Part shown: piece by piece, positions 1 to 12,664 of the stretch | How positions within the stretch are numbered: position 1 is the stretch's first letter | Layout of the letters: each line of letters opens with the position of its first letter | From: Welwitschia mirabilis | Lineage: Eukaryota; Gnetophyta; Gnetopsida; Welwitschiales | Length of the DNA stretch: 64,000 nt | Direction of reading: 5' to 3' | Assembly: GCA_051453625.1 (NCBI GenBank) | Contig: JBOZIK010000001.1 | Location: forward strand, 259,080,078 to 259,144,077 | Notes under the pieces: generated by a model | Told to the model about the DNA's origin: nothing | Database searches by the model: none | The model's input: the letters and a program-made list of their open reading frames with translations, nothing else | Translations under genes and position numbers: made by a program

Positions 1-1362
1 CTTTTTAAGACATAATAGACTAATACTTAATAGATTATTTTGTAAACCTTCTATAAAGAACAAAACTTTTACTTCTGGTAGATTACCTCCTTCAATGGTT
101 TTAATACCTTTAATAGGTGCTTTTGTATTATCTTTAAAGATTACCACTTCTTTATCTTATTTTAGTAAGGTGATAAAGCTAGATTTATCTTTAGTCATAT
201 GTCTTAAGAACTCATTATCAACATACTAGACATGTTTCCTTATTGCTCATAATGTAATTTGTGCTAAAAGCCCTGGTCTTAAATTTAAAATGCATACTTT
301 CTTTGGTTTACCCTAGATAAAATATTGTATCATACTTTTAGGCCTCTTACTATTGTTAGTGTAATATATATTTTAAATTTTTATTAGTTACTTAAATTGT
401 TGATGACCTATTATAAAGTAATAATAATAAATAATATTATTTGTATATACTTAATGTCTATACTTTGGTTTGTAATTCCATTTATCAAATAAAGAGGTTG
501 AAGTGCTAGTGGAGGATTCATTGTGATCCAAGCCATGTTTGTCATTCGATCTTCTACATTATTCAAGAATAATGTTTAACATCTTATTTTCTTGGGTAAA
601 TTTCTTATTGATTCTCTTTAAGTTTGCGAGTTTCTATTTACATTCTTTAATTCACATGTAAGTCTACTTATCTCAACTTTAAGAGCTTAGTTTTTAGAAG
701 ATAATTTACTATAAGAATTGTTTTTCTTGTTCATAAGATAATTTACAAAAATGAAGTAATGTTTTCATTTTAATAGATAGCCTTTTAAATTTAATAAATT
801 CTTTATAAAAGAAATCATACTTTTCTTAAAGATTCATTCTATTTCATCTTTACTTTTTTATTCAAACTCTTTTCTTTGTTCCACTTTTTCTTTTAAATAT
901 GTACTATGGTCGTGAAGGAAGAATGAGATTTTTTATTATTATGTGTTTCTACCTTAATTCCAAATTCATCATCATCCCATTATATGAAGAAAGATCTCAT
1001 TTTCTTTGGCTCTTTCTTTTATTCTTTTTTATGCATTCTATTAAAACTAGGACATTCTAAGGCTATGTGTCCTTATCCTTAACATACCCAACATTCTAGC
1101 ATGAAAACATTAAATTTGGAAGATAAGGAAGTATTATTAAACATCCTACATTTAAACTTACATATAGCTTAAAATATAGAAGATTTTATATAGTCCTCAT
1201 TTTGGTTGTGTTTACGTGAAAGAATTCTTTTGACTTGTCTCGTAATGAGAGTGAGTTCTTCATCCATATCTTCTTCATAGTGGTTTCCATCTAATTTTTC
1301 CTTTATTTTTCTTTTGTAACTTTATCTCATGTTATTACTAGCTTTAAGAGTAATGGGTTCTC
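1..1362 (-). pseudogene. SIRE-like Ty1/copia gag C-terminal half and protease, broken
   Basis: Read on the minus strand, this stretch holds the back half of a copia gag followed by protease. A CCHC zinc knuckle (CX2CX4HX4C) lies at about 1050-1093, reading C-W-V-C then G-H-I-A-L-E-C, with two stops inside it. Upstream, at 1200-1362, an acidic stretch with LITRQVKRIL resembles the segment before the knuckle in SIRE-lineage gag. At 1-232 the protease reads WYVDNEFLRHMTKDKS, where the family has D-S-G; the catalytic triplet is lost. The expected following segment (IEGLQNNLLSIS) is also recognisable. Gag stops abruptly at 1362 against an LTR. Its N-terminal half is found at 18335-19010, so this is one gag split by an insertion. 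The element continues off the left edge. Confidence 0.8.
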
Positions 1363-2685
1363 TATTACAGTGTAAATTTATGCAATCATTAAGTCATTCA
1401 GAAGAACCTATAAATAATAATTCTTATAGAAAAACACACACTAGTATATATTGCAATCAATTTGAATGTCATTATTCATTAAAGGAACCTGGCTAAAAGC
1501 TAGAAAATTGATTTTAATAAATTATGTTTATCATTTTTTCTTTATTAAATAAAAACAAGAAATAATGTAAATGCAATGCAAGATTAATGATGATGAAATG
1601 CAAATGCAATAAATGATGAATTTATTTGAATACCTATCTTCTTATTACCAAGATTAGTCCTTATAACTTAGATCAATTAAGGAAATTATCACTTAATCCT
1701 AACCAACGTTAGCTATAAGATACATCAAATAGAATATGTAATTATGAAAATACAATATAAAATGAATGTAAACCTAAACTAATAATGTCAACCTTAATAA
1801 AGGTACTTTTATGATCTAAATAAACTATGAAGTTGTTATAGAATCATGATTAACTTAAACCATAATGAATATTTTTACAATAGAAGTGAAAAAAGAGTTC
1901 TTGCATTAATCATAAATTAACATTCTCTTATTAGAAAAGTAGTAGCACCTCAGTGGAGGATACTCAATCCAATACCAAAGAAATCATTTCTCTGTTGCTA
2001 ATAGATGAACTTATTTTCCATAAATATTCCATCACAAGGATATCAAGTGCAAAAGATGAATTAGAAATGAGACCAGATTTACATTAGGATTTCTGAAACT
2101 GTAATCATAGAAGTTAGAGAATAAAGTACAGTAGCCTAGATGGGGTGCATACTATATTATAAGATAATTTAATTTCATTTATACAAAATAGTTGTCATCC
2201 TACTTGTCATAAGAACAACACTAAAGATGATGCCCCATAATAATAGATAAGTCATTAGCTTATAGCTTTATANNNNNNNNNNNNNNNNNNNNNNNNNNNN
2301 NNNNNNNNNNNNNNNNNNNNNNNNNNNNNNNNNNNNNNNNNNNNNNNNNNNNNNNNNNNNNNNNNNNNNNNNNNNNNNNNNNNNNNNNNNNNNNNNNNNN
2401 NNNNNNNNNNNNNNNNNNNNNNNNNNNNNNNNNNNNNNNNNNNNNNNNNNNNNNNNNNNNNNNNNNNNNNNNNNNNNNNNNNNNNNNNNNNNNNNNNNNN
2501 NNNNNNNNNNNNNNNNNNNNNNNNNNNNNNNNNNNNNNNNNNTCTAACTATTCTAAAAATTATGTGTTTTTGTGATTATTTCATTGGTTTTCCATAATCA
2601 TTATAATTACATCTAAACCTATATAAATGTCCTATAAAAGTACTCAAAATACTCCATCAAAATCCTATAAATTGGCATTGCAACA
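1363..2685 (-). mobile_element. Gypsy-type LTR (3' LTR of the element nested in copia gag)
   Basis: This LTR is homologous to those at 7469, 16967, 10486 and 21028. On the plus strand it starts TATTACAGTG (ancestral TGTTACAGTG) and ends GGCATTGCAACA, giving the TGTTG/CAACA ends shared by the family. A sized gap of 270 N lies inside it. The five bases before it (1358-1362, ttctc) match four of five after the LTR at 16967-18334 (ttatc), which suggests that these two LTRs bound one insertion, later enlarged by tandem duplication. Confidence 0.75.
2273..2542. other. Assembly gap (270 N)
   Basis: Run of N inside the left-most LTR. Its non-default length suggests a size estimate. Confidence 0.99.
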
Positions 2686-5600
2686 GAGCCCCCGCGCAGC
2701 CTTATTAGTACTTGACAAAGTAAGTGATTAAGAAAATTGTGAGTCAGTTGGACCAAGATAAACAATAAATAAGGAAATGTACATTTATTTTAGAAATATT
2801 TACCATGTATAATCAAATATCAAAAATTAATGAACTAATATAATGCCTCTATAGGATGCATAATAGATATGTTATCCTATCTATTGTCTAGATGATAATG
2901 GAGATGACATGCTTGGAAAATTACAATGAAATTAACATGCCTACAAACATGATCATTAGGAAAATACAAGTACTAACATCTTCATTAGCCCCCCATTCAA
3001 AATGTTTAACAAATCACAATATAACAATTAAATGTCATACACAATAATCATCATAAGATTTAACTATGATAGCTTCAGAAAATAATGATATGTATGCATA
3101 ATCAAGGATAGTCATACTTAAAATGATGTATGTAAACTAAGTAGTGGTAACTTAAAATGATGTATAAAAGTTCATTATGAGTTTTAAATAAAATCTACAA
3201 GGGAAAAATTCAAAAAAAAAAATTGAAATATTGCTTTTCTTATAAATGCTTTCTTGACTATCTTGAATCATACATGCAAGAAAGTTCTATAATACTGTTG
3301 CCTACTAAATAATGCCTATAATGCATATCATACAATTAATATAAAATCATATATTTACTAATACATTATATATATATATCATGAAATGTTAAAATCATCT
3401 TTATAGAAAAACAATTTGCTTAAATCTCTTCAAGATTTCATAGAAATTGGTCCTGCATATGTTCCATATTGTAATAAGTTAAGAGGTGTTGTGTTATCCA
3501 CCTATTCATATAGACAACATATATGGGACAACTATTAAAAAAATAATATTTAGAAAAATAATAATCAAGAATAGTAACAGTCAATCCTTATAAAGTTATC
3601 ATGAATTCTAAAAAATAGGTAAAAGATAAAAATCATCATCCAAGAAATCATGGTAGAGGAGTCAAAAATAGGAAAAACTCGAGGCATTAAAAAAGAATTA
3701 GACCATGATAAAGAACCAAAGAGATAGAATCAATGGTAATAAAAATCCTCAAATGTACTTCAAAATTAATAAGCATTCAAATTTTCTAAGTGGATGTATG
3801 TAAAATTAAAAGTAAAGAAATGGAAAAAAAACATTAGCAAAAAATAAAAATAATTCATAAATTAAAGTGAAAGGAATGCGTTAATCAAAGTAAAAGGAAT
3901 GCATTAATTAACATACTAAATTAAAAACAACCATTATGAATAAAAAGCTATGAGCAAAAATAAAAAGCAACTAGAAAACTACCAAATGACCAAGTCTGAA
4001 TTATTGTATGAAAAACAATATGAAAATGACTTTAAAAATTCCAAACAAAACAACTAATAAAATAATGTTAAAAACATAAAACTAGGAACAGAATAAGATT
4101 GTTTACCTACTTAAAATTCCAACCTAGTAAAGTCCCTTAGTAGAAATCATAAAATAACCTTATATTAATGCATGACATAATGTAAAAAACTCGTAATGTA
4201 CCATTTGAAGAGGTAATGATTATGATGAGATCAAGTATATCTAATGTTTTCAATTAAGGAATGATAAAATCAAAAGATACTAAAAAATAAACGTATCTAC
4301 CCATACCCAAAAATACATCCAAAAATGTAGAATGATCATGTGGATGTATTATATTCAAAATGAGTCTAGAAAATAAGCATTACCTCTAATGATACTAGGG
4401 ACATTACTAATTCTGTAGCCTCTAAGTACAAATTATTTTTTTATAATGAGGGAAATTCAACCACTCTTATAAGAGTAAGAGCCCACATAGCATGATCAAC
4501 TGACCCACCCAATGGAGTTTCCATAGCTATCATATCATACTACCAAAGACTCTGCTTGAGAAATTTACCTTGATGCACTTGTCATAGGACATCAGGGGTC
4601 TATGTTTTTAGATCAAATACAAAAGATCATGGTTAGTATTTATTTATTTTTTTAATCTTTTCTTCTTTTGTCTTTTTCTTTTTTTTCCCCTTATTTAAAG
4701 TGAAAAGAAAAAAATTCCACACGATCAAGTATAATTAAAGATAAGGATAAAGTAATGAGATGAGAAATAAGAAAGAACATCTAAAGAACTAAAAACTCAC
4801 ATCATTGAGAGAAAAAAAGAAACCAAGGCTCCTTCAAAATGAAGTTCATAAACATATGAATGTCTTAATAATTGATAAAGCTAATATTGTTACTTTAGGA
4901 TGTCCAAATAAAAGATTTACTAGTCATGGTATGAATTTAAAGAAATTCAAGTAATAGGATAATGTTCATCAAAACAATCGGTTAAAGAAGAATTTAAATA
5001 ATGGTAGGAAGAAAATTCAAGATGAGTGCTTCTATTATGTTTAAGATTTAGTCAACAAGTATTTCAATATTTTTAAACCTTCTATTCATTAACTTATAAA
5101 TTTCCCAAGTGTTTGACTAAATATTTCAACTAAGCCATTTGGAGAGGTACTTTTTCTAAAAGATAAGGTCTTTACCATTAAGAGGTTTAACTACTAATGT
5201 AAAATATGCATTCGACTAATGTACTTTTTAGAAAAATAATGGCCAAGCCAAATGAAATCTATTTAATAATAAATAAAAGGTATACAATCATTTTGGGGTA
5301 AAACCATTTATAGGAAGATAGAGTAAAATGATAAAACTTTAATAGCACAAATTTCAGAATCCAATGAGAGATAAAGAAGTGATATATATCATTGAAAAAT
5401 AATCTATTATGGAAATATTAAAAGTCATGAGTATCATTATATAATTCATTTAACTCATAACTCAAAGAACGGATCCAAAACATTTTGAAGGGCTTTTTAG
5501 AATGTTTAATAAGATTAACAAGCTCCTAAAGATTCATTTCTAAGCATGCATTATCATCAATAAGATAAGTTTTATCCCAATTTAAAATTTCAAGATATTA

Positions 5601-6149
5601 TAGGTCATACTTTTCAAAATGATAATCATAAAAAGCATAAGGTAAACTAAACTTGGATGAAAATGAAAGTATGTTACCTTGAGTATTACATGGATTTTGA
5701 AAAAGAAGAGATTGAGAGATAGGACAAATAAACTCTTCAAAGTTATGGGTTTCATTAAAATTAAATAAATAGATATGTTTTTAAAAATGATATGAAGGTT
5801 CAGATAGAAAAGATGGAAAAATGTTATCATTATCAAGATACGTGGATGTGAAAGTAGAAGTGGAAAGAAGGATGTGATTTAAAATTGTTCATGCAAGCCT
5901 AGGTAAAAAGATGAAAAAGCATGAATAGAATAAATACGTATATCCTATATTAAGCTTGAATGAATCTCTATGGGTTGTTTATTGTGGTTAGTTTCTTTAT
6001 TGTTATCTTATCATTATTTCATTATATGATTTTCATACTTTCATCATCATTATTTATAACTATATATTTCTTCTCTTATGGAGTAGGCTCTCATTCTCCA
6101 AATTGTTGTATTTATCAGAAAGATTATTAAGAGAAACGTGAGCATCATC
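2686..6149 (-). other. 3' non-coding interior of copy A
   Basis: No gene is visible. In minus-strand sense this is the long 3' region of the non-autonomous element. The part at 4200-4850 matches 35960-36480 of the plus-strand Athila-like element, including a C/T-rich run at about 4650-4695 (a purine tract in sense) and the conserved stretch around 4500-4520. The 16 bases next to the LTR (2686-2701) are unusually GC-rich and occupy the polypurine-tract position. A short (TA)n run lies at about 3364-3380. Confidence 0.6.
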
Positions 6150-6740
6150 TTCATCATAAGTTAAAAAGTTTTTATATTCTTATATAATCTAAAACCTTAA
6201 TATCATCATCTAAAGAATAATCGTCTACATCCTTAATATTGAAAAATTAAATTGAGTTATTGTTGTCTTCCCTTTGCTCATCTCCTAATAAGTAAGAAGT
6301 TGAAGTTTGATCCAAAATTTCATTCTCCATTTGAGAGAAAGAATCATTATCATCTATTTCTAAGTTCTCCTCATTTTCCTTAAGGTAATATATAGAACGA
6401 TGGATTTGAGATTTTGTATTATAAAATAACTTTAATTTTGTAATACTCCTTAATGAAAAATCTTATTCAAATTTTCTAGGTTTTTATTGGTATTTTATTG
6501 ACTCTTCTTTATTTCATCATTAATTTATTTCATTGGATCATTTTATTCCTCATATTAGTTTATAGAAGGTGGATTGTCTTCATAGTAATTCAAGGGAGAT
6601 GGATGGGATTGACAAAAATAATTATAGGACATTTCTGTAAATGAGGTTGAATTCTTAAAATTGGCAGCTTTCAATTTTATATAAAGTCTAAAAAGGATAA
6701 GGGAAAAAAATAAGAAGGTTAAAAAAAGGAATATGCCCAA
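6150..6740 (-). pseudogene. Short gag-like or unknown ORF relic, copy A
   Basis: Minus-strand fragments spread over two frames. They include a stretch ending SPLNYYEDNPPSIN and, further downstream, an acidic segment rich in E, D and N. The tandem copy at 15671-16239 has the same text with different breaks, including SINYYEE followed after a stop by IIDEIKKSQENTNKNLENLN. The short Asn/Gln-rich and coiled composition resembles the C-terminal tail of Athila-type gag (compare 31457-31680), but there is no zinc knuckle or capsid motif. I do not recognise a specific protein. Confidence 0.35.
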
Positions 6741-7468
6741 TTCATACTCTCAACATTACTTTATGTTATCCTCCTCCTTTTTATAAAAATTTCTCTAAGT
6801 GTTTGTCCATCCTTGTGCTCAAAATTTCTCAAGTTTCTCCTCCTTTGAGAAAGAATTTCCCTAGGATTATTTTATCACTATTCATTAAAGTAATTAAAAA
6901 GAATGAAATAAGATAACCTAATAAATATGGTAAGGATGTTAAGTACATAGTAAATATTAAGTTCTACTCTCTTTGATGTTTCATTTTTTTATTAAAATTG
7001 TTTAAATTTTTAACACTCAAAAGATGTGTAGTGGCTATTGTTTTAATCATCCCGAGAATGACTAGTGGAATGACTATAGAAAAACCAAAAAAAAAAGAGT
7101 TGCAAAACAAAAAGAACGAGTTCTAGAAAGTAAAAGTAGCCCCTATCATCCTATGTGTCATGGGAGCAATAATGAAGATGACATATTATGCTACCATAAA
7201 ACCCAAAAACATAAAACCTAAAAAACACTTTTAGAAAAAATGAATGTAAAAATCTAAATTATCATCCTTAGTGCCATAAGGATAATCTAGTGGATTACAG
7301 TACTTATTAATGCTATAAAAAATAAAAATTATAAACTAAGCCTACTAAACTATAATAAAATTATAGAACTTCTTCAAATAAATAATCAGAATTAAAATTC
7401 AAGGTACTTATTTGATCTAGTAATCATCCTCTAGCTCCTTAAGGCTCTCCCTAGTAATGGCACAAAAG

Positions 7469-8587
7469 AGTTACAGTGAGAATTTTTGCAATATGTAAGT
7501 CCTTAGGCAAAACCTATAAATAATAATACTTGCAAAAAAGACATATACTAGTATAGATATGAGTCAACTTGAATATTGTAATCCATTAAAGGAACTAGGA
7601 TAGAAGTTAGACAATTAATTTCAACAAAGTACTTTTAGGCTTTTTTCTTTAGTAAATGAAAATAAATAATAATGCAAATGCAATGAAAGATGAATAATTA
7701 TGAAGTGTAAATGCAATGAATAATGAATCTATTTGACTACCACTCTTATTATTATTAAGATTAGTCCTTATAGCTTAGATTACTTAAGGAAACTATCACT
7801 TAATCCTAATTAACATAATCTATAAGATACATCAAATAGAAGCAATTATGAAAATGCAATATGAAATAAATGCAAATCTAAACTAACAATATCAACCTTA
7901 ATAATGATTACCATTATGATCTAAATAAACTACGAAGTTATCATAAAATTACAACCAACTTAAACCATAATGAAGATTTATATAATATATGTAAAAATAG
8001 ATTTCTTGTATCAATCATAAATTAACATTCACTTACAAATAAATTAGCAACACCTTAATGGAGAATACTCATTCCAACACCAAGGAAATCCTCTCTCTGT
8101 AGTTAATGAATGGCCCTTTTATCATTTAATCTTCTATCATAAAAATATCTAGTATAAAGGATGAATTTGGAATAAGGACAAAGGAGGTATTAATAGTTTT
8201 ATATTTGGATTTCTAAAATTATAACCCTAGAAGTCAGAGAGAAACCCCTAGTATCCTAAATGGGGTGCATAAGCCTATTATAAGATAATTTAATTTTGTT
8301 TATACAAAATGATTAATGTCTTACTTATTATAAGGATGACACTAGGAATAATGCCTCTTAATAATAGATAAGTCATCCAATTATGGCTTCACAATCATTC
8401 TTATAGTTGGCTCTAAATATGTTATCATGCTTCATGTCATGGGGATGATTATGGGTATAACACCCCCTTAGAAAAGGGGGCTTATTGGCTTCTATCTCTA
8501 GTATACATTGTTATTACAATTAGCTACTAAAGTGCTATCATCCTCACTATCATGGGAATGACAATAGGGATGATAGTAGGGATGAAA
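7469..8587 (-). mobile_element. Gypsy-type LTR, 5' LTR of copy A (end lost in gap)
   Basis: The plus-strand start (agTTACAGTGAG) matches the LTR at 16967. The sequence runs in parallel with that copy until the gap. It includes the hairpin-like motif at about 8535-8580 (ATCATCC ... GGGATGAT). The PBS side (7445-7468) reads, on the minus strand, TGCCATTACTAGGG after the LTR. The missing end should correspond to 18099-18334. Confidence 0.75.
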
Positions 8588-8687
8588 NNNNNNNNNNNNN
8601 NNNNNNNNNNNNNNNNNNNNNNNNNNNNNNNNNNNNNNNNNNNNNNNNNNNNNNNNNNNNNNNNNNNNNNNNNNNNNNNNNNNNNNN
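8588..8687. other. Assembly gap (100 N, default size)
   Basis: Exactly 100 N, so the true length is unknown. By comparison with the second tandem copy, at least 1.4 kb (end of the LTR and the copia gag half at 18099-19497) may belong here. Confidence 0.99.
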
Positions 8688-9806
8688 TAAAATTGGGTGT
8701 TCTTTGGTTAAAAGCATAAACTTCCTCAAACATCCTCTTCTTACAAGTTGGAAATAAAGGACAGTATTTAGTTGGATGAGAGTTATCTTCATAAATTTTA
8801 CAATTTGAAGTTTATTTTTCATTCTTTACTACTTTTGCGTCAACTATCATCTATGTATACTTCTCTAAAGTAGTAGTAAAATCTTTTATCACATTAGTTG
8901 ATTCCTCTCTTTCTTCTTCCTTGTCATGTTTAAATTTCTTTAAATCCTTTAATATTTGACCTATAGTATAATTTTTTTAGTGGGTTTAGACCAAGTTTGA
9001 CTTTTTTCTATCAAGTTTTCTAACACACTCCATGCATCATCTAGTCCTAAATTCAACAAGTTGCCTCCACAAGAAAAATATATAAGTTTCTTAGTTGGAA
9101 TGTTCAATCCACTATAGAAATAATCAACTAGCTCTTTTTTACAAAATTCATTAATATGATTGGAATGGGTAGCTATGATAAAATGTTCATAGGATATTAC
9201 ATAATCCTCATGAGGTTCTTATTGAAAGTTTATTAGTTTTTTTCTTCCTTTTTTCATAGAACTTTCACTCAAAAATTGTTTGATAAATACTTCTTACACT
9301 TGATTCTAATATTTAAGACTTTTATGTAGAATGGTTTTAAGCCAAATTTTTGCTCTTCCTCTAAGTGTGACTAGAAAAATTATCATATAGGTATGGTCAC
9401 TAATACATTTTTTCCATTTTCCAAGGTAAGTACAAGTTGTTCAATGACATCTAAATGTTGGAAGAAAACTTCCTCAAGTTTCTTTAAAAAAGTTGGATAT
9501 GTTCTTAAATTTCTTAATTCTACATCATATTCTAGAGGTAAATCAAAAGGAATTTAAATTTTATGTTTTTTATTATAATTAAATCTCTAAAAGTAATGTT
9601 TTCATTTAAGAAAGAAGTTCCTATTATGATTGGGATATTAATTGAATAAAATTGCTTTTGTTTTTGTGAAGATTTTGATACATTCAACATATTCAAAGAA
9701 GAAACAACATGATCTACTTTTATACTATAAGTTTCTTTTACAATATATGATTTTAAAATAATAAAAGTAGAAAAATAATCTTCTTCAATTTTGAGAACTT
9801 GCATAC
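8688..9806 (-). pseudogene. Athila-like Ty3/gypsy gag, copy 1
   Basis: Gag forms the retrotransposon capsid. Going down the minus strand from about 9804, the frame starts MQVLKIEEDYFSTF. It then passes through the capsid region of plant gypsy gag at about 9500-9000 (recognisable pieces include LRGRAKIWL, FCKKELVDYFYSGL and LGLDDAWSVLENL) and reaches a Cys/His stretch CKIYEDNSHPTKYC at about 8775-8820, which sits where this lineage has its zinc-binding motif. It ends MFEEVYAFNQRTPNF at the gap. The same C-terminal motif occurs at 31387 in the plus-strand element. Several stops and small frameshifts interrupt the frame. The remainder of this element (pol) is not found next to it, because another insertion lies at the gap. 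Confidence 0.75.
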
Positions 9807-10485
9807 TTGGGATGTGTGTACCTGGATTTAGTTTGAAGTTGAATAATACTTCTCTGATGTTTTCTTTGATTAGGTTTCATTCTCTTTGATATTTTATCTC
9901 CTATCAGAATTTAGCATGTCCATGCATGCTGAAGCAATAAATAGAAAACCAGAATAAAAAATAATAGATAGTGATCTACCTAGTTGTGAAAATGATAGAG
10001 AGGACGATGATCACAATAAAGAAATCTGAAACTTGAAAAAATTATTAAAAGTAAAGAACCTAGACTATTGTCTAGGCTCTCATGAACATGACAAATAAGA
10101 TGACAGTAACTTTATTAAAATTACAAACAAGAAAAATTATGAAATTTGAAAAAGAAGCAAACTATCATCTAAGTTATCATGTGGATGACAGAGAAGACGA
10201 CAGTAACTTTATTAATGAAACATAAATAGAAGAAGAATTGCAAAATCAAAAATAAATTTCAAAATTTTAAAACTATAATGCCCAATATTATTTGGATGAT
10301 AAAGAGGACAACTGGGTCTCTAAAAATTAAGAAAAAAAGGATTTGTAAAAATAAATCTACTTTAACCTAAGATAGAAATACAACACTAATTCAAATAAAC
10401 AACCTGAACAGAAGATTCAAGGTACTTACTTAATTAGTGATAATTCTCTAGCTTCTTATGGAATTCCTTGGTAATAATACCAAAA
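9807..10485 (-). other. Gypsy 5' leader with repeated hairpin motif and decayed PBS, copy 1
   Basis: Non-coding leader between LTR and gag. On the minus strand just after the LTR it reads TTTTGGTATTATTACCAAGG. This is a decayed form of the TGGCGCC-type primer-binding site known from Athila/Tat-like gypsy elements (inference). At about 9980-10320 a motif resembling GTCNTCTTCTCTGTCATCC in sense recurs about four times, roughly every 110 bases. No gene is seen. Confidence 0.6.
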
Positions 10486-11732
10486 TGTTGCAATGTGTAT
10501 TTATGCAATCTTGTCTTTTAGGTAAAACTGTATATCAAACAACTTGCATAAAAACACATGCTCATATAGATGAAAATTCACACAAACATCATAATCCCAA
10601 TGAAGGCACTAGGATCAAAGTTAGAAAATTTTTACAAAGGTATTTCTTTTAGTTTTTTATATTTTAATAACTAAAAGTAAATAATGAAGTAAACACAATG
10701 TAATATAAATTGATATAAAATGCAAATAAAAATGAAACGAATACTATTAGTTTTTAATTCTTTTATCACAAGAACTAGCTCTCTATAATTCAGATTAATT
10801 AAGAAGAGTACTCAGGTTATTCCTAATCAATATAAACTCTGAGATATACCAAGTAGAATAAGAAATGCAATGTGAAATGGAAGTGGAATAGTAATGCAAT
10901 CTAATACTAACCAAAGTCAACCTTAACAAAGGTTGCCTTTATAATCTAAATCAATCATAGAATTGTCACTTAAACTAAGACCATTTTAAATCATAAGGGG
11001 TACATAATAAATTGGAATGAAAAGATTAATTATATTAATTTAAATAACTTTTACATCCACTTATAATAAACAATTATACCTCAATGGAAGAGACTTTGCC
11101 TAACACTAAGGGAACTCCTTTCTATAGCTACTTAATGAAACTCTTATTCTTTGATCTTCCATCACAAGAATATTAGGCATAAAAGATGGAAAAAAAAAAT
11201 GAAGGAGGAAAAGGGTATTTATAAATTTACATTAAGGTTCTAAAAAATTAACCCTTGAAGTCAGAAAATAAAACCTAATAGCCTAAGTGGGTTACTTGAC
11301 CCCATTACAAAGATAATTATTTTCAATAATAGAAAAATAGCTATCATCCTAACTGTCATGGGGATGAAATAGGGGACGTTACCCTATGTTAAAATGTACT
11401 TCATTCGATTCATGCCCTACTATCAACCCTACAGATTTTGTTCATGTTAGTAATGCTATCATTCTGACTATTGTGTGGATGACAGAGGGGATGAAAGGTT
11501 TTCTTAGCTCCAATCTCAAAGGTAAGTTAGTCTTTCACATGATGAATCCTTCTTTTAAATATGCAGTATTAGAATAGGATTCAGTAACCTTCAAATGTGC
11601 TAAGAATTTCATTTTTCATTGATCATCCTATCAAATCTCTATAATCATCAATATTACATCTAAACCTATGCAAATGTCCTTCAAAATCACTTAAAATACA
11701 CCACCAAATTCCTATAAATTAGCATTAAAACA
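10486..11732 (-). mobile_element. Athila-like gypsy 5' LTR, copy 1
   Basis: This LTR is 1247 bases and starts TGTTGCAATG; its other end reads ATTAAAACA (ancestral CAACA). It is the same length as its tandem twin at 21028-22274. It is followed on the low-coordinate side by PBS, leader and gag in minus orientation, so it is a 5' LTR. Two copies of the hairpin-like motif lie at about 11352-11385 and 11456-11495. Confidence 0.8.
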
Positions 11733-12664
11733 CTATATAGATGATAAACACTAAAGTAAAGAAGGATGCTTACTAGATCAATCTAGTAACTAATTTGGAA
11801 ATCTTATGATGTGGCATTATATCCTATGACATCCAAAAAACTAGTAGGATAATACCAGAGATAGACACTTCACCAAACTTCACCAACGTATAATTATTAG
11901 GGTTATTTATATGCTTATTAGTCTTATCTATTTTTAGAGTTTGTTTTACAAATAAATACCTCTCTTGCCCTTGACTCCATTTTGTCTTTGTTTGCACTAG
12001 AAATTCTTGTGATAAGAGATCGAAGGATCAGAGAATCATCTCTTATTATCACAGAAAGACACCTTCCTTGGTGTTAGGATATACATCCTTCATTGAGGTT
12101 CTACTACTTTATAACATGATGTTGGTTTTATTCTAATTTAAAACTTTACTTTTATTTTTACATCTTTATTTTGTGCATGTTCCTTATGGTTTATGTTTCT
12201 TTTGATTCTATGATAGCTTTTTAGTAATAAAGATCATAAGGGTAACCTTTGTTAAGGTCAACATTATTAGTTTAGGTGCATCATATTTCCTTTTCTAAAT
12301 TAACTTTACATTATTTTCATATTCTATTCAATGTACCTTTTAGCTTAGATTAGTCTTGATCTGGTGATGGTATTTCCTGATTTATCTAGATTATACAAGA
12401 TCGATCTCTATGACAAGTTAATTTGGTAATCAGATGGAAATTATGTGTAGTTTAAACTTGCATCTCATTTTCATACTATATTTGCATTATTATTTTTGCA
12501 TTATTATTTATTTCTAATTTAAAGATACAAAGTGTTTTGTTTTCGAAATCAATTCTCTTTTTTCTCGCCTATGCCTTTAATGAGAATATGACATTTGGGT
12601 TACTTCCATCTATATTAGTGTGTTGTATTGTGTAAAAATTATATTTTTTTGTGAATTATAGGAT
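11733..12664 (+). mobile_element. Truncated related gypsy LTR in opposite orientation, copy 1
   Basis: The segment at 12000-12120 is the reverse complement equivalent of 11050-11170, so this is the same LTR superfamily facing the other way. It matches the 5' LTR at 28272-29549 from about 28620 onward. The LTR start is missing, cut where the minus-strand LTR begins. Compared with the twin at 22275-23236 it has lost about 43 bases at its 3' end, between short TTCCT/TCCTT repeats. Confidence 0.65.

Larger units (their letters stand above)
1363..8587 (-). mobile_element. Gypsy-type LTR element without recognisable pol (copy A)
   Basis: On the minus strand the order is 5' LTR (7469 to the gap at 8588), degraded PBS just below 7469, leader (6990-7440), a short broken reading frame (6150-6740), about 3.5 kb of AT-rich non-coding sequence, and 3' LTR (1363-2685). 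LTRs, leader and the 3' non-coding part (about 3430-4850) are homologous to the plus-strand Athila-like element at 28.3-37.3 kb. I found no protease, RT, RNase H or integrase in the interior. It is therefore best read as a non-autonomous or internally deleted derivative (LARD-like) that would have relied on an Athila-type partner. The segment 2686-3477, present here, is missing from copy B. Confidence 0.7.

Noticed and set aside
5582-5836. Hydrophobic minus-strand frame, with a similar one at 15128-15334, suggesting a conserved membrane protein
   Set aside because: The match is explained by the tandem DNA duplication. AT-rich sequence read in this frame gives Phe/Ile/Leu-rich text by chance, and nothing marks it as coding.
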